This document shows, in pieces, positions 37,623-46,365 of a DNA stretch of 64,000 nt. The stretch spans positions 186,001-250,000 of the forward strand of contig NZ_JAHTLF010000016.1 of assembly GCF_024614185.1 (NCBI RefSeq), given 5' to 3'. This stretch comes from Nocardioides carbamazepini (GTDB lineage: Bacteria > Actinomycetota > Actinomycetes > Propionibacteriales > Nocardioidaceae). The notes beneath the pieces are model-generated. The model did no database searches and was not told the origin of the DNA. It was given only the letters and a program-made list of their open reading frames with translations. The position numbers and the translations under genes were made by a program. Position 1 is the first letter of the stretch. Each line of letters opens with the position of its first letter.

Positions 37623-38650
37623 CCTCCACCCCGTCCACTCCGCAGCTGCTGCGCATCGGCACCCGCCGCAGCGCCCTCGCGACCACCCAGTGCGGGCACG
37701 TCGCATCGGCCGTCGAGGACCTCGGTGTCGCCACCGAGCTCGTCGAGATCACGACCGACGGCGACCGCAGCCAGGCCACCGGGACCCCGCTCGCCGGCGG
37801 CTCGTCGACGGGGGTCTTCGTCAGCGCCCTGCGCGACGCGCTGCTCGCCGGCGAGGTCGACGTGGCCGTCCACTCGCTCAAGGACGTCCCGACCTACCCG
37901 ACCGAGGGCATCACGCTGGCCGCCGTACCCCTGCGCGAGGACCCGCGCGACGTCCTCGTCGCCCGCGACGGACTCACCCTCGGCGAGCTGCCGCCGGGCA
38001 GCAAGGTCGCCACCGGCTCGCCCCGCCGGGTCGCCCAGCTCGAGGCGCTCGGCCTCGGCATCGAGCTGGTCGGGGTCCGCGGCAACGTCGACACCCGGAT
38101 CGGGCGCATCCGCGAGGGCAGGTACGACGCCGTGGTGCTCGCCCGCGCCGGCCTGGCCCGACTCGGCCGGCTCGATGACGTCACCGAGGTCCTCGACCCG
38201 CTGAGCGTCCTCCCGGCCCCCGGCCAGGGCGCCCTGGCCGTCGAGTGTCGCAGTGACGACAGCGTCACCCTGGCCCTGCTCGCCCGGCTCGACGACAGCG
38301 CCACCCGGGCCGCCGTCACGGCCGAGCGGACCCTCATGGCGACGCTCGAGGGCGGCTGCACCGCACCGATCGGCGCCCTCGCCGAGGTCGCCGAAGGCGA
38401 TGAGGGTCCCGAGCTGTGGCTGCGGGCCGTCGTCCTGTCCGAGGACGGCGTGCTCGCCGTACGCCGCTCCGCCTCCGCCGCGCTCGCCGCCGATCCCGCG
38501 TCCTGGCCGGCCGCCGCCGCCGAGCTCGGCGGCAGCCTCGGCGCCGAGATGCTGGGCGACGGCGCCGCCGAGCTGATGGCCCAGCTGAACCGCTCCACCG
38601 ACTCGAACTCCCACCCGTCCGCACGATCTGCAGAGGTGCCCAACCCATGA
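37619..38650 (+). CDS. hemC: Hydroxymethylbilane synthase (porphobilinogen deaminase)
   Basis: HemC joins four porphobilinogens into hydroxymethylbilane. The 343-residue protein has LRIGTRRSALATTQ, the active-site AVHSLKDVPTYP, the Arg-rich TGSPRRVAQL and VRGNVDTRIGRIREGRYDAV, and the dipyrromethane-cofactor Cys in LEGGCTAPIGALA. The ATG overlaps the hemA stop, and the next gene begins within its stop (ATGA), so hemA-hemC-hemD are coupled. It has a short Ser-rich C-terminal tail. Confidence 0.97.
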   Translation: MTSTPSTPQLLRIGTRRSALATTQCGHVASAVEDLGVATELVEITTDGDRSQATGTPLAGGSSTGVFVSALRDALLAGEVDVAVHSLKDVPTYPTEGITLAAVPLREDPRDVLVARDGLTLGELPPGSKVATGSPRRVAQLEALGLGIELVGVRGNVDTRIGRIREGRYDAVVLARAGLARLGRLDDVTEVLDPLSVLPAPGQGALAVECRSDDSVTLALLARLDDSATRAAVTAERTLMATLEGGCTAPIGALAEVAEGDEGPELWLRAVVLSEDGVLAVRRSASAALAADPASWPAAAAELGGSLGAEMLGDGAAELMAQLNRSTDSNSHPSARSAEVPNP

Positions 38651-40317
38651 CGCGAGCCACGCCAGCCAAGAAGGCTGCAACGACTCCCGCCGCCCAGGTC
38701 CAGTCCGGAGGACCCGGCTTCACCGCCTTCGTCGGTACCGGCCCCGGCGACCCCGACCTGCTGACCGTGCGTGCTGTGAGGTTGATCCAGGACGCGGACG
38801 TCGTCATCACGGAGGAACCGCGCCACGCCGACCTGGTCACCGTGGTGCGCGCCCGGGTCGAGCGCCCCGGCGACGAGGTGGTCGCCGAGCCGGAGGTCAT
38901 CGACGGCGGCTTCGGCGAGGACGGCCAGCCGCTCACCCACGCCGCGCGCGCGAAGGTCGTCGTGAAGCAGGCCAAGCGCGGCCTGCGCGTGGTCCGCCTC
39001 CTCGGGGGCGACCCGTTCCTCTACGCCTCCGGGCCCGAGGAGGCCCAGGCCGTCGCCAAGGCGAACCTCGCGTTCGAGGTCGTGCCGGGTGTCTCGTCGG
39101 TCGGGGCCGTCCCCGCCTACGCCGGCATCCCGCTGACCACCAAGGACCACCGTGAGGTGGCCGTGGTGACCTGCGGTGACAAGGTCGACTGGACCCGGTA
39201 CGCCGACACCCCGACCCTCGTCCTGCTGTCGGCCGTCGGTCAGATCGGCGACATCGCCAAGCAGCTGATCGCGATCGGCCGGTCGCCGGAGACCCCCGTC
39301 GCGATGACCCGGGTCGGCACCACGACCGAGCAGCAGACGATCACCTCGACGCTGGAGCGGATCGCCGCCGACGCCCGCGCCGCCCGGATCGCCCCGCCGG
39401 CGATCACCGTCATCGGCGCGGTCGTCAACCTGCGCGAGAAGCTCTCGTGGTTCGAGACCAAGCCGCTGTTCGGCTGGCGGGTGCTGGTGCCGCGCACCAA
39501 GGAGCAGTCCGCGTCGCTGTCGGAGCGGATCCGCGAGTTCGGTGGCGTTCCGGAGGAGGTCCCCACGATCTCCGTCGAGCCGCCGCGCAACCCGCAGCAG
39601 ATGGACAAGGCCGTGCGTGGTCTCGTCGAGGGCCGCTACGAGTGGATCGCCTTCACGTCCGTGAACGCCGTGAAGGCGGTGCGCGAGAAGTTCGAGGAGT
39701 ACGGCCTCGACGCCCGTGCCTTCTCCGGGCTCAAGATCGCCGCCGTCGGCGACAAGACCGCCCAGGCGATCGCCGACTGGGGCCTGCGGGCCGACCTGGT
39801 CCCCTCCGGGGAGCAGTCCGCCGCCGGCCTGCTCGAGGACTGGCCCGAGTACGACGAGCAGCTCGACCCGATCAACCGGGTCTTCCTGCCCCGGGCCGAC
39901 ATCGCGACCGAGAACCTCGTCGCCGGCCTGATCGACCTCGGCTGGGAGTGCGACGACGTCACGGCGTACCGCACCGTGCGGGCGGCTCCGCCGCCGGCGC
40001 CGACCCGTGACGCGATCAAGACCGGCAAGTTCGACGCCGTCGTGTTCACGTCGTCCTCGACCGTGCGCAACCTGGTCGGCATCGCCGGCAAGCCGCACCC
40101 GTCGACGATCATCGCGGTGATCGGGCCCGCCACGGCCAAGACCGCCGAGGAGCACGGCCTGCGGGTCGACGTCATGGCCCCCAAGCCGGACGTCGAGCTG
40201 CTCGTCGAGACCCTCGCGGGGTTCGGCGCCAGCCGCCGGGTCGCGATGCTGGAGGCCGGCGAGCCGGTCACCAAGCCGAGCGACCGCAAGCCCTCGGCCC
40301 GGCGTCGCAAGGCCTGA
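38647..40317 (+). CDS. hemD: Fused uroporphyrinogen-III C-methyltransferase / uroporphyrinogen-III synthase
   Basis: The 556-residue fusion has an N-terminal SUMT (CobA/CysG-A) domain at about 25-265 (FVGTGPGDPDLLTVRAVRLI, VVRLLGGDPFLYASGPEEAQ, PGVSSVGAVPAYAGIPLT) and a C-terminal HemD domain at about 275-535 (GWRVLVPRTKEQSASLSERI, AFTSVNAVKAVREKF). It cyclises hydroxymethylbilane and can methylate the product toward siroheme and cobalamin. The N-terminal 20 residues are Lys/Ala/Thr-rich. The fusion is common in actinobacteria. A mirrored repeat array starts within the stop codon. Confidence 0.95.
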   Translation: MTRATPAKKAATTPAAQVQSGGPGFTAFVGTGPGDPDLLTVRAVRLIQDADVVITEEPRHADLVTVVRARVERPGDEVVAEPEVIDGGFGEDGQPLTHAARAKVVVKQAKRGLRVVRLLGGDPFLYASGPEEAQAVAKANLAFEVVPGVSSVGAVPAYAGIPLTTKDHREVAVVTCGDKVDWTRYADTPTLVLLSAVGQIGDIAKQLIAIGRSPETPVAMTRVGTTTEQQTITSTLERIAADARAARIAPPAITVIGAVVNLREKLSWFETKPLFGWRVLVPRTKEQSASLSERIREFGGVPEEVPTISVEPPRNPQQMDKAVRGLVEGRYEWIAFTSVNAVKAVREKFEEYGLDARAFSGLKIAAVGDKTAQAIADWGLRADLVPSGEQSAAGLLEDWPEYDEQLDPINRVFLPRADIATENLVAGLIDLGWECDDVTAYRTVRAAPPPAPTRDAIKTGKFDAVVFTSSSTVRNLVGIAGKPHPSTIIAVIGPATAKTAEEHGLRVDVMAPKPDVELLVETLAGFGASRRVAMLEAGEPVTKPSDRKPSARRRKA

Positions 40318-40521
40318 CCCGGCGCAGGTTGAATCGCAGTTCCCACCGACCCGGCGCAGATTGAATCGCAGTTCCCACCGACCCGGCGCAGATTGAATCG
40401 CAGTTCCCACCGACCCGGCGCAGATTGAACTCAGACAAGTTCAGTTTGCGCCGGGTCGGCGAGGTTCTCTGCTGAGTTTGCGCCGGGTCGGCGTGGATTT
40501 CGGATCAGTTTGTGCCGGGTC
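40316..40521. repeat. Mirrored tandem array: four direct plus three inverted 19-bp units, 32-bp period
   Basis: Direct units of core GACCCGGCGCAGATTGAAT begin at 40316, 40348, 40380 and 40412. Inverted units begin at 40439, 40471 and 40503. All steps are exactly 32 bases, and the direct spacers are identical (CGCAGTTCCCACC), unlike a CRISPR. The first unit overlaps the hemD stop codon. The unit is the same as at 9086-9258, apart from T/G and C/T changes. Here the downstream gene is on the same strand, so the array could insulate hemD from the ECF sigma operon. Confidence 0.93.
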
Positions 40522-40523
40522 GG

Positions 40524-40551
40524 TGCAACCTGGTCGGGTGGTCAGTGCGTT
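40524..40551 (+). promoter_or_regulatory. ECF-type promoter candidate before the SigE-family sigma gene
   Basis: TGCAACC (40524-40530) and CGTT (40548-40551) are 17 bases apart. This fits the AAC ... CGTY pattern of ECF sigma promoters. Transcription would begin near 40558, about 19 bases before the sigma gene start. The pattern is consistent with autoregulation, but other ECF factors could also use it. Confidence 0.5.
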
Positions 40552-40576
40552 GGGTCCGTCATGGAGTGGATGACCG

Positions 40577-41098
40577 ATGCGTGACGAGGACGAGTTCGTC
40601 GCCTTCGCCCAGGGGGCGCGCGACCGGCTGCGCCGGACGGCGTACCTGCTGTGCGGTGACTGGGAGCGGGCGGCGGACCACGTCCAGGATGCGCTGATCC
40701 GGGTGTACGTCGCCTGGCCGCGGCTGACCCGGGCCGGGCGCGAGTACGGCTACGCCCGCAAGGCCCTGGTGAGTGTCGTGTTCGACCATGCCCGACGGCG
40801 GTCGAGCACCGAGCTGGTCATGGAGGCCGATGTCCAGCGACCGGACGGCATCGACGTCGCCGACCTGGTCACTGCCCGCGCGACCCTGCTGCAGGTGATG
40901 GCCGAGCTGCCGCCACGCCAGCGGGCGTGCGTGGTGCTGCGGTACTTCGACGACCTCAGCGTCGCCGACACCGCGCGGGCACTGGGCTGCAGCGAGGGCA
41001 CCGTCAAGAGCCAGACGGCGCGTGCGCTGGACCGGCTCCGCTCCGTGTTCGAGGACTCGTCGTTCGGCGAGCTGACCCTGGGAGCCGGAAAGTGGTGA
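40577..41098 (+). CDS. SigE-family (ECF) RNA polymerase sigma factor
   Basis: The 173-residue sigma factor has region 2 (RLRRTAYLLCGDWERAADHV, DALIRVYVAW) and region 4 (LPPRQRACVVLRYFDDLSVA, GCSEGTVKSQTARALDRLR). The phrase AYLLCGD is typical of the SigE-family group of actinobacterial ECF factors, which usually sit next to a membrane protein gene. Here the next gene, 28 bases later, encodes a TM protein with a large external domain. A candidate autoregulatory promoter is at 40524-40551. The stress sensed is unknown. Confidence 0.9.
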   Translation: MRDEDEFVAFAQGARDRLRRTAYLLCGDWERAADHVQDALIRVYVAWPRLTRAGREYGYARKALVSVVFDHARRRSSTELVMEADVQRPDGIDVADLVTARATLLQVMAELPPRQRACVVLRYFDDLSVADTARALGCSEGTVKSQTARALDRLRSVFEDSSFGELTLGAGKW

Positions 41099-41126
41099 CG
41101 ACCGTGGAGATGACCGTGGAGATGAC

Positions 41127-42476
41127 ATGGTGAACGAGATGCGTGCCCTGCTGCACGAGGCGGCGGCGACCCCGCCGGCCGACGACATCGACCTGGCCGC
41201 GGTCCTCGCCGGCGGCCGCCAGCGGGTACGGCGGCGCCGGGCCCGGCTCGCGGGCGGGCTGGCCGTGGCGGTGGTCGGCGTGGTGGCCGCCGGCACCCTG
41301 GTGAGCCAAGGGGCCGACGGCCGGGACACGCCCGCCGCGAGCGTCGTTCCCCGCCCCGACGGACCGGTCATCGGGCTCTCCGACGCCGCCCAGGCCAAGG
41401 AAGGCGTCGACTACGACGTGCTCGCGTCGTACACGAACGAGGACCTCGACGCGGCCAACGGGCAGTACTACGACGGCGTCACCGACGACGGGCTGATCCT
41501 GTTCCGCGACGGGCCGCACGGTCCGGAGAACAAGATCCGCTACGCCCTGCTCGACCCGGCCACGGGCGAGAAGGACTGGCTGCCGCCGGTCGAGCCGAGC
41601 GACCAGGTCTGGGCCGTCGAGCTCGGGGCCGAGCGGCTGGTGCTGGCCGGTGTCCGCCCGAAGGACGGCATGGACCTGACCGGTGCCCTCGTGGCGCACG
41701 TCTACGACCGGGGGACGCGTACCTGGTCGACCACCACCTGGGCGGGCCTGCCTGCCGTCACGGGGATCCGGAGCCCCGTGCTGGGGCCGGACGGGCGGCT
41801 CTACGTCCGTGTCCCCGCGACCCAGGGATCGCCGCCCCCGGGCGGCTGGCCGACGGGACCCGACGGCGAGGCCGACGACGCCGGCGCCGAGGGCGAGACG
41901 TACGACCTGTGGTCGGTGTCGCTGAGCGACCCGGCCGACGTCCGCGACGAGAGGCTGCGCGTCGGCTCGGTCGCCTTCACCGACGACGCGATGATCTGGT
42001 CGGCCGCGTCCAACGGCATCAACCTGCGCATCCATGTCCGCGACCTGGCCACCGGCGCCGAGCACGACTTCGACCCGAAGTCGGGGAAGCGGTGCAACCT
42101 GCTGGGCTTCGGCGCCGTGGCGGACCGGGTCGTGCTCAGCCAGTACTGCGGCACGTACGACAACGGCCGCGACGACCGGATCCAGGTCCTCACGACCGAC
42201 GGTGACCTGGTCACCACGATCCAGGGCGACGGCATCGACGGCTGGGTCACCGGCGGCGTGGTCAAGGTGAGCTCCCACGACCGGAACCGGGCCGGGTTGT
42301 TCGTCTACGAGCCTGACAGCGGGCGCTTCACGCGCATCTCCGACGCCAACTCGTCGTACGGGCTCGGCGGACCGACGCCGGAGGGCTACCTCCTGTGGGA
42401 CACCCCCGTCGGCAAGGCGAGCAGCCCCCAGGAGCCGATCCCGGGAGCCACCCAGTGGCTGGCGAGGTGGCGCTGA
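41127..42476 (+). CDS. Membrane protein with external beta-propeller-like domain, partner of the ECF sigma
   Basis: The 449-residue protein has a 45-residue basic cytoplasmic N terminus (AVLAGGRQRVRRRRARLAGG), one membrane segment (LAVAVVGVVAAGTLV) and an external domain of about 375 residues. That domain shows repeated beta-blade phrases (YALLDPATGEKDWLPPVEPS, VYDRGTRTWSTTTWAGL, VRDLATGAEHDF, LFVYEPDSGRFTRIS). It is co-transcribed with the sigma factor. By analogy with such pairs, the N terminus could act as an anti-sigma segment and the propeller as a sensor, but no zinc anti-sigma motif is visible. Confidence 0.82.
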   Translation: MVNEMRALLHEAAATPPADDIDLAAVLAGGRQRVRRRRARLAGGLAVAVVGVVAAGTLVSQGADGRDTPAASVVPRPDGPVIGLSDAAQAKEGVDYDVLASYTNEDLDAANGQYYDGVTDDGLILFRDGPHGPENKIRYALLDPATGEKDWLPPVEPSDQVWAVELGAERLVLAGVRPKDGMDLTGALVAHVYDRGTRTWSTTTWAGLPAVTGIRSPVLGPDGRLYVRVPATQGSPPPGGWPTGPDGEADDAGAEGETYDLWSVSLSDPADVRDERLRVGSVAFTDDAMIWSAASNGINLRIHVRDLATGAEHDFDPKSGKRCNLLGFGAVADRVVLSQYCGTYDNGRDDRIQVLTTDGDLVTTIQGDGIDGWVTGGVVKVSSHDRNRAGLFVYEPDSGRFTRISDANSSYGLGGPTPEGYLLWDTPVGKASSPQEPIPGATQWLARWR

Positions 42477-42486
42477 GGCTCGCTTC

Positions 42487-42540
42487 GCCTGGATCCGTGG
42501 GTGAGTGCCGCGTAGGAGGTGGCCATCCACGGATCCAGGC
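42487..42540. repeat. Inverted repeat related to the 59.1 kb element
   Basis: GCCTGGATCCGTGG at 42487-42500 and its exact complement at 42527-42540 bracket a 26-base loop, just before hemB. Read on the minus strand, about 30 bases inside (GGATGGCCACC, CTACGCG, CAC) match the left end of the 59153-59303 element with a few changes. The two seem to be copies of one dispersed element. As RNA it would form a 14-bp stem and could terminate the upstream operon. Confidence 0.8.
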
Positions 42541-42564
42541 TCAGGGCTGCGCGACAATGGTGGG

Positions 42565-43560
42565 ATGAACGAGATCCAGCACCCGATCGTCCGTCCCCGT
42601 CGCCTGCGGACCACGGCGGCGATGCGGGACCTCGTGGCCGGGAGCACGCTGCGGCCGAACCAGCTGGTGCTGCCCGCCTTCGTCCGCGAGGGCGCCGCGG
42701 AGCCCATCCCGATCGGCTCGATGCCGGGCGTGGTCCAGCACACCCGCGACTCGCTGCGGAAGGCCGCGGTCGAGGCCGCCGAGGCCGGACTGCGCGGGAT
42801 CATGCTGTTCGGCGTACCGGAGACCAAGGACGCGACCGGCACCGGCGCCACCGATCCCGACGGGATCCTCAACGTCGCCATCGCCGACGTCGTCAGCGAG
42901 GTCGGCGACGCGCTGGTCGTGATGGGCGACCTGTGTCTCGACGAGTTCACCGACCACGGCCACTGCGGCGTCCTCGACGCCGCCGGCCGGGTCGACAACG
43001 ACGCCACCTTGGAGCGGTACGCCGAGATGGCGGTCGTGCAGGCCCGGGCCGGCGCCCACATGGTCGGTCCCAGCGGCATGATGGACGGCCAGGTCGCGGT
43101 GGTCCGCGACGCGCTGGACGATGCCGGGTTCACCGACACCGCGATCCTCGCCTACTCGGCGAAGTACGCCTCCGCCTTCTTCGGGCCCTTCCGCGAGGCC
43201 GTCGACAGCGCGCTGCAGGGTGACCGCCGCACCTACCAGCAGGACGGGCGCCGCGATGCCGGCGAGGGTGTGCGCGAGGCCCTGCTCGACATCGAGGAGG
43301 GCGCCGACATCGTCATGGTGAAGCCCGCACTGGCCTATCTCGACGTGCTGCGGCGGGTGGCCGACGCCGCTGCCGAGCTCGGCGTGCCGACGGCGGCGTA
43401 CAACATCTCGGGCGAGTACGCCATGCTCGAGGCGGCCGCCGCCCACGGCTGGATCGACCGCGAGCCGGCCATCCTCGAGACCCTCACCTCGATCCGGCGG
43501 GCCGGTGCCGACATCATCCTCACCTACTGGGCCACCGAGGCAGCCGGCCTGCTGCGCTGA
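42565..43560 (+). CDS. hemB: Delta-aminolevulinic acid dehydratase (porphobilinogen synthase)
   Basis: HemB condenses two 5-aminolevulinates to porphobilinogen. The 331-residue protein has [15 protein letters not shown] and [10 protein letters not shown], then the metal region [18 protein letters not shown]. That region has a mixed C-x-D ... C pattern, between the Zn (CxC) and Mg (AxD) types. Catalytic Lys residues are in [17 protein letters not shown] and [18 protein letters not shown] at 42553-42558 ends six bases before the ATG, the same GCGACAATGG box as before hemL, so both heme genes look leaderless with matching promoters. Confidence 0.96.
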   Translation: MNEIQHPIVRPRRLRTTAAMRDLVAGSTLRPNQLVLPAFVREGAAEPIPIGSMPGVVQHTRDSLRKAAVEAAEAGLRGIMLFGVPETKDATGTGATDPDGILNVAIADVVSEVGDALVVMGDLCLDEFTDHGHCGVLDAAGRVDNDATLERYAEMAVVQARAGAHMVGPSGMMDGQVAVVRDALDDAGFTDTAILAYSAKYASAFFGPFREAVDSALQGDRRTYQQDGRRDAGEGVREALLDIEEGADIVMVKPALAYLDVLRRVADAAAELGVPTAAYNISGEYAMLEAAAAHGWIDREPAILETLTSIRRAGADIILTYWATEAAGLLR

Positions 43561-43746
43561 GTCGCTGGGCCGAGCGTGTCGGAGATCGAGCTCGCCGCCC
43601 GGTCCTCGCTGCGCTCGGACCGCGGGCTTCGCGCGATGCGCTGCGCGCGTCCGCCACGCTGCCGGCCACGCGGTCGAGTCCAGCGGCACCACCGCAGACC
43701 TGGCGGCAACACCGAGTCGTTGGGCCGAGCGGGTCCGAGATCGAGC
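43559..43746. repeat. Pair of 33-bp direct repeats flanking a GC-rich spacer
   Basis: A sequence beginning GAGTCGCTGGGCCGAGC (43559-43591) recurs as GAGTCGTTGGGCCGAGC (43714-43746), with about 30 of 33 bases the same. The repeats bracket about 120 bases without a gene and fill the gap between convergent hemB and the glycosyltransferase gene. The first copy overlaps the hemB stop, and the second ends just before the glycosyltransferase stop at 43748. This could be a duplicated 3'-end element. Confidence 0.8.
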
Positions 43747-43747
43747 G

Positions 43748-44818
43748 CTACCGGTCGCGCCGGCCGGTGAGCCGGCGCAAGGGCGCGCTCAGCCGCCAGG
43801 AGCGCGAGGCCCGGATGGTCGCCAGCTCCTCGGCCAGGGCGGTGTTGCGGCGACGCAGGCCGGCGACCTGGGCGCGCAGCCTGCGGATCCGGGCGCGGCG
43901 ACGCAGGCTCGCCTGCCGCTGGCGGCCGGCCTCCTCACCCGCCTGCACGAACGCGGCGTGGGTGGCCTCGAGCTGTGTCGTGAGGTCGGCGATCGCCGCG
44001 ACCGCCCGGTCGTGCGCCTCACTGAGCTGGTCGCGGTGAGTCACCGCGGTGTCGAGATGGGCCCACAGGTCGGCGAAGGCGCGCTGCCGGAAGTCGTCGC
44101 GGGCGCCGGCCGAGCCGAGCAGCCCGGCGGCGACCCGCCGGCTCTCCGCGGCGCGCTCCGCCAGGTCCGCGTCGGTGCGCTCGGCCGCCGACAGGCTGAC
44201 GCCCTGCACCGAGAAGCGGGTCGCCAGCCGGAGGCCGGGGGTGTCGAGGAACGCGCGCCACATGTGCAGGTCGCTCCAGACGTCCGTCGGAGCGGGCTCC
44301 CAGCCGTGGACCAGCCGGCGGTAGGCAGCGAGCCGGTAGCCCGCCACGCTCGGCCCGAAGAAGTTGAACGGCTCGGTGCGCATCCGCTCGCGCGCTTGTG
44401 GATCGGCGAGGTCGCCATGGTGCAGTGCCACGGCACCGTCCGGTGTCAGTCGCGCCTGCAGCAGGTTGCCGAAGTCGACGTCGGCCAGCAGCCGCTCGAG
44501 CTCGGCCAGATGCTCAGGGAACCAGAGGTCGTCGTCGGCCAACTGGGCCACCAGCGGGCGCTCCGACTCCACGGCCTCCTGGAGCACGCGGTGCCGGTGT
44601 GCCTCGCCGTGGCGCTCGCCCTTGGGCAGGTCGAGCACGCGGACGCGAGGGTCGCGGGCGGCGTAGTCCCGGGCGCAGGCAGCGGTCTCGGGTGGCGCGC
44701 CGTCGCAGATCACCACAAGGTCGAAGTCGGTCAGCGTCTGCGCCAGCACCGACTCGATCGCCAACGGCAGCATCGCCGGCGGGCGGTGCACCGGCAGCAT
44801 CACCGTGAAGCCCCTCAA
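43748..44818 (-). CDS. Family 2 glycosyltransferase with C-terminal coiled coil
   Basis: The 356-residue protein has a GT-A fold start (FTVMLPVHRPPAMLPLAIES, DLVVICDG) and the metal-binding acidic motif AQLADDDLWFPEHL. The last 80 residues are Arg-rich heptad-like sequence (RRRARIRRLRAQVAGLRRRN), likely a coiled coil for membrane or partner contact. The TTG start overlaps the oxidoreductase stop (TTGA) and has GGGAGCG upstream. It is the last gene of a three-gene operon with a sugar oxidoreductase and a cupin epimerase, suggesting surface glycan synthesis. Confidence 0.86.
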   Translation of the reverse strand: MRGFTVMLPVHRPPAMLPLAIESVLAQTLTDFDLVVICDGAPPETAACARDYAARDPRVRVLDLPKGERHGEAHRHRVLQEAVESERPLVAQLADDDLWFPEHLAELERLLADVDFGNLLQARLTPDGAVALHHGDLADPQARERMRTEPFNFFGPSVAGYRLAAYRRLVHGWEPAPTDVWSDLHMWRAFLDTPGLRLATRFSVQGVSLSAAERTDADLAERAAESRRVAAGLLGSAGARDDFRQRAFADLWAHLDTAVTHRDQLSEAHDRAVAAIADLTTQLEATHAAFVQAGEEAGRQRQASLRRRARIRRLRAQVAGLRRRNTALAEELATIRASRSWRLSAPLRRLTGRRDR

Positions 44819-45741
44819 GCGGTCGCTCCCGGGAGCCCGGCCATGGTGCGCAGCGTGGCGATGGCGCGGACGACGGACAGGGCCTCGATCGCGCTGGAGC
44901 GGGGCGCGGGGCCACCGGCGAGATGTTCTAGGAAGGCCCGCAGCTCGGCCTCCAGCGGGAGCTCGGCCCCCACGGCGCGCTCGCGGCTCTCGGGGGTGAT
45001 CCCGACACCGTCGACCGTGCCGGCCAGCAGGATCCGGTCGTCCCAGGAGTCCGCGAGCTGACCCGATCCGTGCTCGCCGACCACCACGACCGTGCGGCAG
45101 TTCACCGGATGGTCGGCGGAGACCTCACAGGTCACGAGCGGCCCGTCGTCGTCGCGCAGCACCGCGACCAGGCCGCTGCCCGAGGTGTCCGGTGCGGCCG
45201 CGAACCGCGGCTGAGGGAGCGAGCCGAGGATCTCGATCGCGATCGACAGGTCGTGCGGGAGCAGGATCCACACGGCGTCGACGTCGCGGTGGGGGTTGCC
45301 CCAGCCGAGCCGGTGGCTGGTGATACTGCGGATCGGGCCGAAGGCACCGGACCTGGCCAGCCGGGCGAGCTCGACGACCCCGGGGTGATAGCGCCACTTG
45401 TCCATCACGAAGATCCGCTCGCCGGCGGCGTCGACCAGCTCGGCGGCGGACGCGGGATCCGCGGTGAGCGGCTTCTCCACGAACATCGGCCGGCCGCGGG
45501 GGAGGAGCGCTCGGACCGCCTCGGCATGCCGCACGGTGAGGGGGGCGATGACATACCCGTCGGCATCGGGCAGATCGGCGGCCGTGGCCGCGACAGATGC
45601 AGCACCGGCATCGAGCGCGGCCGCTCGCGAGGACTCTGACGGTACGGCGACGTGGACCTCGGCGCCCAGGGCGCGCAGGTCGCGGAAGATCAGCCGTCCC
45701 CATCGTCCGAAGCCGACCAGGCCGACGGTGGGCGTGCTCAC
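44815..45741 (-). CDS. Gfo/Idh/MocA-family oxidoreductase
   Basis: The 308-residue NAD(P)-dependent sugar oxidoreductase has the N-terminal fold TVGLVGFGRWGRLIFRDLRA, the catalytic-lysine motif FVEKPLTADP and a substrate segment around DKWRYHPGVVELARL. Such enzymes often act on nucleotide-activated sugars, for example in WlbA-type pathways. It starts with GTG in a GTGA overlap with the cupin gene and overlaps the glycosyltransferase downstream. The cluster position supports synthesis of a modified deoxy or amino sugar. Confidence 0.88.
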   Translation of the reverse strand: MSTPTVGLVGFGRWGRLIFRDLRALGAEVHVAVPSESSRAAALDAGAASVAATAADLPDADGYVIAPLTVRHAEAVRALLPRGRPMFVEKPLTADPASAAELVDAAGERIFVMDKWRYHPGVVELARLARSGAFGPIRSITSHRLGWGNPHRDVDAVWILLPHDLSIAIEILGSLPQPRFAAAPDTSGSGLVAVLRDDDGPLVTCEVSADHPVNCRTVVVVGEHGSGQLADSWDDRILLAGTVDGVGITPESRERAVGAELPLEAELRAFLEHLAGGPAPRSSAIEALSVVRAIATLRTMAGLPGATA

Positions 45742-46283
45742 CGGGTGGAACCGGTGAGATAGGCCGCGCGCATCGTCGCGTAGTCCGGTGCGACCCGGTC
45801 GCGCTCGGAGAGCAGCGGGTCGGCGCCGACCGGCCAGTCGAGGCCCAGCGCCGGTTCGTCGTACCGGCAGCCGAGCTCGTCGGCGACGTTCCAGTACCTG
45901 TCCACGCCGTACAGGTGCACGCTCGGCTCCGGGAACCAGAACCCGTGGCCCACGCCGGGCGGGATGGCCACGGCGACCGGCGCGGCCGCGTCGATGGTCA
46001 ACATCGAGGAGAGCCCAGCCGACGGGCTCTCGGGCCGCAGGTCGTGCAGACCGAGGACAAGGGTGCCGGCCAGGACCGTGAGGTAGTCGTGGTGGCTCAC
46101 GTGGACGTGCACGCCACGCATCACGCCCGCATGGGAGCGGACTGCGTTCCATTGCACCGGCCGCAGGTCGGTGTCCCACTCGTCGCGGAAGACCTCGACG
46201 AACTGGCCCCGCTCGTCGGCGTGGGCGGTGAGCGGCACGACCCGTACGCCGGCCAGGCCGGTCTCCTCGCTCATGATCGTCAC
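45738..46283 (-). CDS. dTDP-4-dehydrorhamnose 3,5-epimerase-like cupin protein
   Basis: The 181-residue protein has the RmlC-type cupin pattern: DERGQFVEVFRDEWD, RGVHVHVSHHDYLTVLAGTL, AVAIPPGVGHGFWFPEP and YWNVADELGCRYDEPALGLD. These include the His and Tyr positions expected for sugar epimerases. I chose the GTG at 46283 because AGGAGG sits 4 bases upstream; the ATG at 46274 would leave 13 bases. It leads the operon with the oxidoreductase and glycosyltransferase. The exact nucleotide sugar is unknown. Confidence 0.87.
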   Translation of the reverse strand: MTIMSEETGLAGVRVVPLTAHADERGQFVEVFRDEWDTDLRPVQWNAVRSHAGVMRGVHVHVSHHDYLTVLAGTLVLGLHDLRPESPSAGLSSMLTIDAAAPVAVAIPPGVGHGFWFPEPSVHLYGVDRYWNVADELGCRYDEPALGLDWPVGADPLLSERDRVAPDYATMRAAYLTGSTR

Positions 46284-46365
46284 GCCGCCTCCTCGCCCTT
46301 CTGCTGACGGGTGCACACGCTAGCGCGGTCCGGCCAGGTCTTTCCCGAGATCTCGTCGGCACAGA

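Noticed and set aside
40316..40521. CRISPR array
   Set aside because: Identical spacers and mirrored orientation are incompatible with acquired spacers.
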